Shown here: one piece after another, positions 63,301 to 64,000 of the stretch
Layout of the letters: each line of letters starts with the position of its first letter
Position numbering within the stretch: the stretch's first letter is position 1
Assembly: GCF_003350475.1 (NCBI RefSeq)
Contig: NZ_QQAV01000001.1
Location: 238,742-302,741, forward strand
Direction of reading: 5' to 3'
Length of the DNA stretch: 64,000 nucleotides
Origin: Pseudacidovorax intermedius
Lineage (GTDB): Bacteria > Pseudomonadota > Gammaproteobacteria > Burkholderiales > Burkholderiaceae_C
The notes under the pieces: model-generated
What the model was told of the DNA's origin: nothing
Seen by the model: the letters and a program-made list of their open reading frames with translations, nothing else
Databases searched by the model: none
Made by a program: the position numbers and the translations under genes

Positions 63301-64000
63301 GCACCTGCGTGTCGATGGCGCGCGCCGCGCTGCCGATGGCCTGGCCGGCCGACAGCAGCAGGGCCCGGGCCTGCACCGTGGCCTGCGCCCCGTTGCCGCC
63401 TTCGACGACGCTGCCGCCGGCGATCGCCGCCACGTCGGCGTCGGTCACGATGCGGCCCAGCGTCAGTTGCTGCCCGGCCGCCACGCGGATGTTGGCCTGC
63501 GCGCTCAGAACGCTGTCGGCCGACTGCGTCAGGTTGCCGCCGGCATCCACGTCCACCGTGCCGGCGTCGCCCGTGCGGATATCCGCCCCGGCGTCGAAGC
63601 CGATGGCGCCGCCCGCACGCAGGCTGATCGCACCGCTCGTGCTCAGCACGTCGGCCTGCACCGTCACGTTGCCGGCCAGCGCCTGCACCAGCACGTTGCC
63701 GCTGCCATGGGCCGACACGCTCGCGCCCGCGCCGTTGGCCGTGCCGTCGCCCAGCACCAGGTCGCCGGTCGTGCTCTGCAGCACCACCGCGCCGTTGCCG
63801 CCCAGCGTGCGCAGGTCCGACTGCGTCGCATCGGCCACCACCGTCGTGGTGCCATCGGCGCCCACGCGGTTGATGCTGGCCGCCACGTCGCCCACCGTCA
63901 GGCCGTCGGCCTCCAGCAGGTAGACGCCGCCGTTGCCGGCGCTCGCACTCAGTGTGGTGACCTTGGTCTCCAGCGCGTTGGTGGCGCTGCCGATGGCCGT
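60326..64000 (-). CDS. Giant repetitive exported protein, haemagglutinin/autotransporter-like (C-terminal part, cut by window edge)
   Basis: At least 1,224 residues are in the window and the frame continues past the right edge, so the N terminus is missing; an apparent start at 63895 is an internal Val codon. The sequence is almost all Gly, Ala, Val, Asp, Leu and Thr, with no Cys, in short beta-strand blocks typical of right-handed beta-helix passengers ('AGGDLRTGAGVTV', 'GSGDLTLEAG', 'AQGDLRIARIQTGG'). Three tandem units of about 210-220 residues start at 'LEADGLTVGDVA', 'QERDGLAVGPVG' and 'DEADGLTVGEVG'. It ends 'FDFWEDEVLAL' with no beta-barrel translocator, so secretion by a two-partner or type I route is likely. 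Adhesin or matrix role inferred. Confidence 0.8.
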   Translation of the reverse strand, partial: TAIGSATNALETKVTTLSASAGNGGVYLLEADGLTVGDVAASINRVGADGTTTVVADATQSDLRTLGGNGAVVLQSTTGDLVLGDGTANGAGASVSAHGSGNVLVQALAGNVTVQADVLSTSGAISLRAGGAIGFDAGADIRTGDAGTVDVDAGGNLTQSADSVLSAQANIRVAAGQQLTLGRIVTDADVAAIAGGSVVEGGNGAQATVQARALLLSAGQAIGSAARAIDTQVQRLAATAGDGGLFVQERDGLAVGPVGVTVSRVAAGGTATALGAATADGLQATGSGAVVLGNGSGDLTLEAGSAGARSAQGVMRLQAAGELVLLSDVRSDGGAVSLLAGGDLRTGAGVTVATGGSGTLDLRASAGGIAMGAGSLLQAAADVRVQAQGDLRIARIQTGGQVALLSEQGAVLDNGDAGVHVQAAGLALQAQSVGRADDVFAVQVGTLSARTGAGGLHLDEADGLTVGEVGVSVRRVDAAGATTVLGLAQSDLRTSAGGDVVLTAHGDVQLTDGQSSAGDGAIAAVGGGSVRILTSGGGIAGAAGGDIVAATGAITLQASGDIDAAALTASAGILLQSDAGELRVTRSVAGGGGNVTLAADRMNLSAAIASAGGVLAIHGASAGHAIAIGDAGLHTDQPDALYLGVDDLSFLVPGFSRIVIGSDAAGQRVQISGRDEAVHLADALVLQTTGNGGQTLLQGAISAASLAVQGSGAGTTAKDTSILVQGGIDVDDLLVVAGEVHLESGVGGAGGIVLHRAVDGQGGPADSLILAASGGSVSVTGPVGQSTPLDVLRVSDAADVVFERSVHVSGELVVEATGSVAFKEAVTLDGGTLRIVGAASVALADVDVGTGGDLLIAADSLHFDGVVHGAGDASATLTTATAGGSIRVDSTGNAAGAAGLLISGETLEALQGFARVDIGQSAAAGDVPASGDALLALETLSLLTTGELNVHGRDVSLRGAGALDITGVFQVDATGAIRMEAATALVLQGAGAAFAAGGDVVLGRVDAGTGVVAVSSSRGTVRAAAAGGAVNVVAGDFVMRGRGPLMQGGQPTLPALVVQASRIDVDAPDGLVVRDSDGSVSAFNLLAGGQSYRQLLAVGQPTRTTSPMDPAEAGPLGAFALQLDTPLRQAFSASSLAAVSLSPTLSLAPADADSATQAYLDGLAGGSVAVAVAQLDAGDAAGALGTALAQSHVLGTAAAQPDAAGTATVQAQSFDFWEDEVLAL

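Noticed and set aside
63893..63895. Apparent start codon for the giant exported protein
   Set aside because: The frame is open to the window edge and the codon encodes Val inside a repeat block (DGLTVGDVA), so the gene is simply cut.

Overview
This 64 kb window is chromosomal DNA from a very GC-rich betaproteobacterium, most likely a member of the Comamonadaceae (Burkholderiales). The evidence is the neighbourhoods recG/queA/tgt, yggS//pilT-pilU and BON-SIS-yraN//rsmI, the lineage-associated families PhaM, DUF3567, DUF2242 and Bug-type binding proteins, and intergenic palindromic repeats of the kind common in that family. Genes are densely packed on both strands. I see no tRNA, rRNA, insertion sequence, prophage or CRISPR array. 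Both ends are cut: recG at the left edge and a giant repetitive exported protein at the right edge.

Left part (1-14 kb). A tRNA-queuosine group (queA, a PQQ-type sugar dehydrogenase and tgt, joined by ATGA overlaps) ends in a very large hairpin. Next comes a lipid-related locus on the minus strand. One continuous ORF joins an alkaline-ceramidase-like zinc hydrolase to an MFS/PlsC lysophospholipid flippase-acyltransferase, and a PAP2-type phosphatase follows 10 bp later. A helix-turn-helix regulator diverges from it. Matching GGTATCG palindromes lie next to the regulator start and again beyond the phosphatase gene. A tandem glycine riboswitch then precedes a DadA-type D-amino-acid dehydrogenase.

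Middle (13-37 kb). A complete spermidine/putrescine-type ABC importer carries its GntR regulator as the last gene. It is followed by a LysR/GST divergent pair, a translationally coupled phaM-FIST pair, TspO, a fumarylacetoacetase-family enzyme and several DUF or lipoprotein genes. A catabolic cluster (IclR regulator // Bug binding protein, acyl-CoA ligase, citryl-CoA lyase-like enzyme) comes next, then purU, a GlcD-type FAD oxidase and lrgA-lrgB.

Right part (37-64 kb). A single-chain biotin-dependent acyl-CoA carboxylase with an acyl-CoA ligase is transcribed divergently from a TetR regulator and a branched-chain-amino-acid-type binding protein. Arginase and glutamate dehydrogenase follow, then the twitching motors pilT/pilU, the envelope group dolP-like/SIS/yraN, rsmI, and a zinc-homeostasis pair (CobW-family GTPase behind two Zur-like boxes, convergent with a Fur-family zur-like gene). 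The window ends in a repetitive haemagglutinin-like protein.

A dispersed repeat of about 110 bp, nearly always in 3' intergenic gaps, occurs six times. A second REP-like palindrome occurs twice. All functional calls rest on reading motifs and family resemblance by eye, with no database search.
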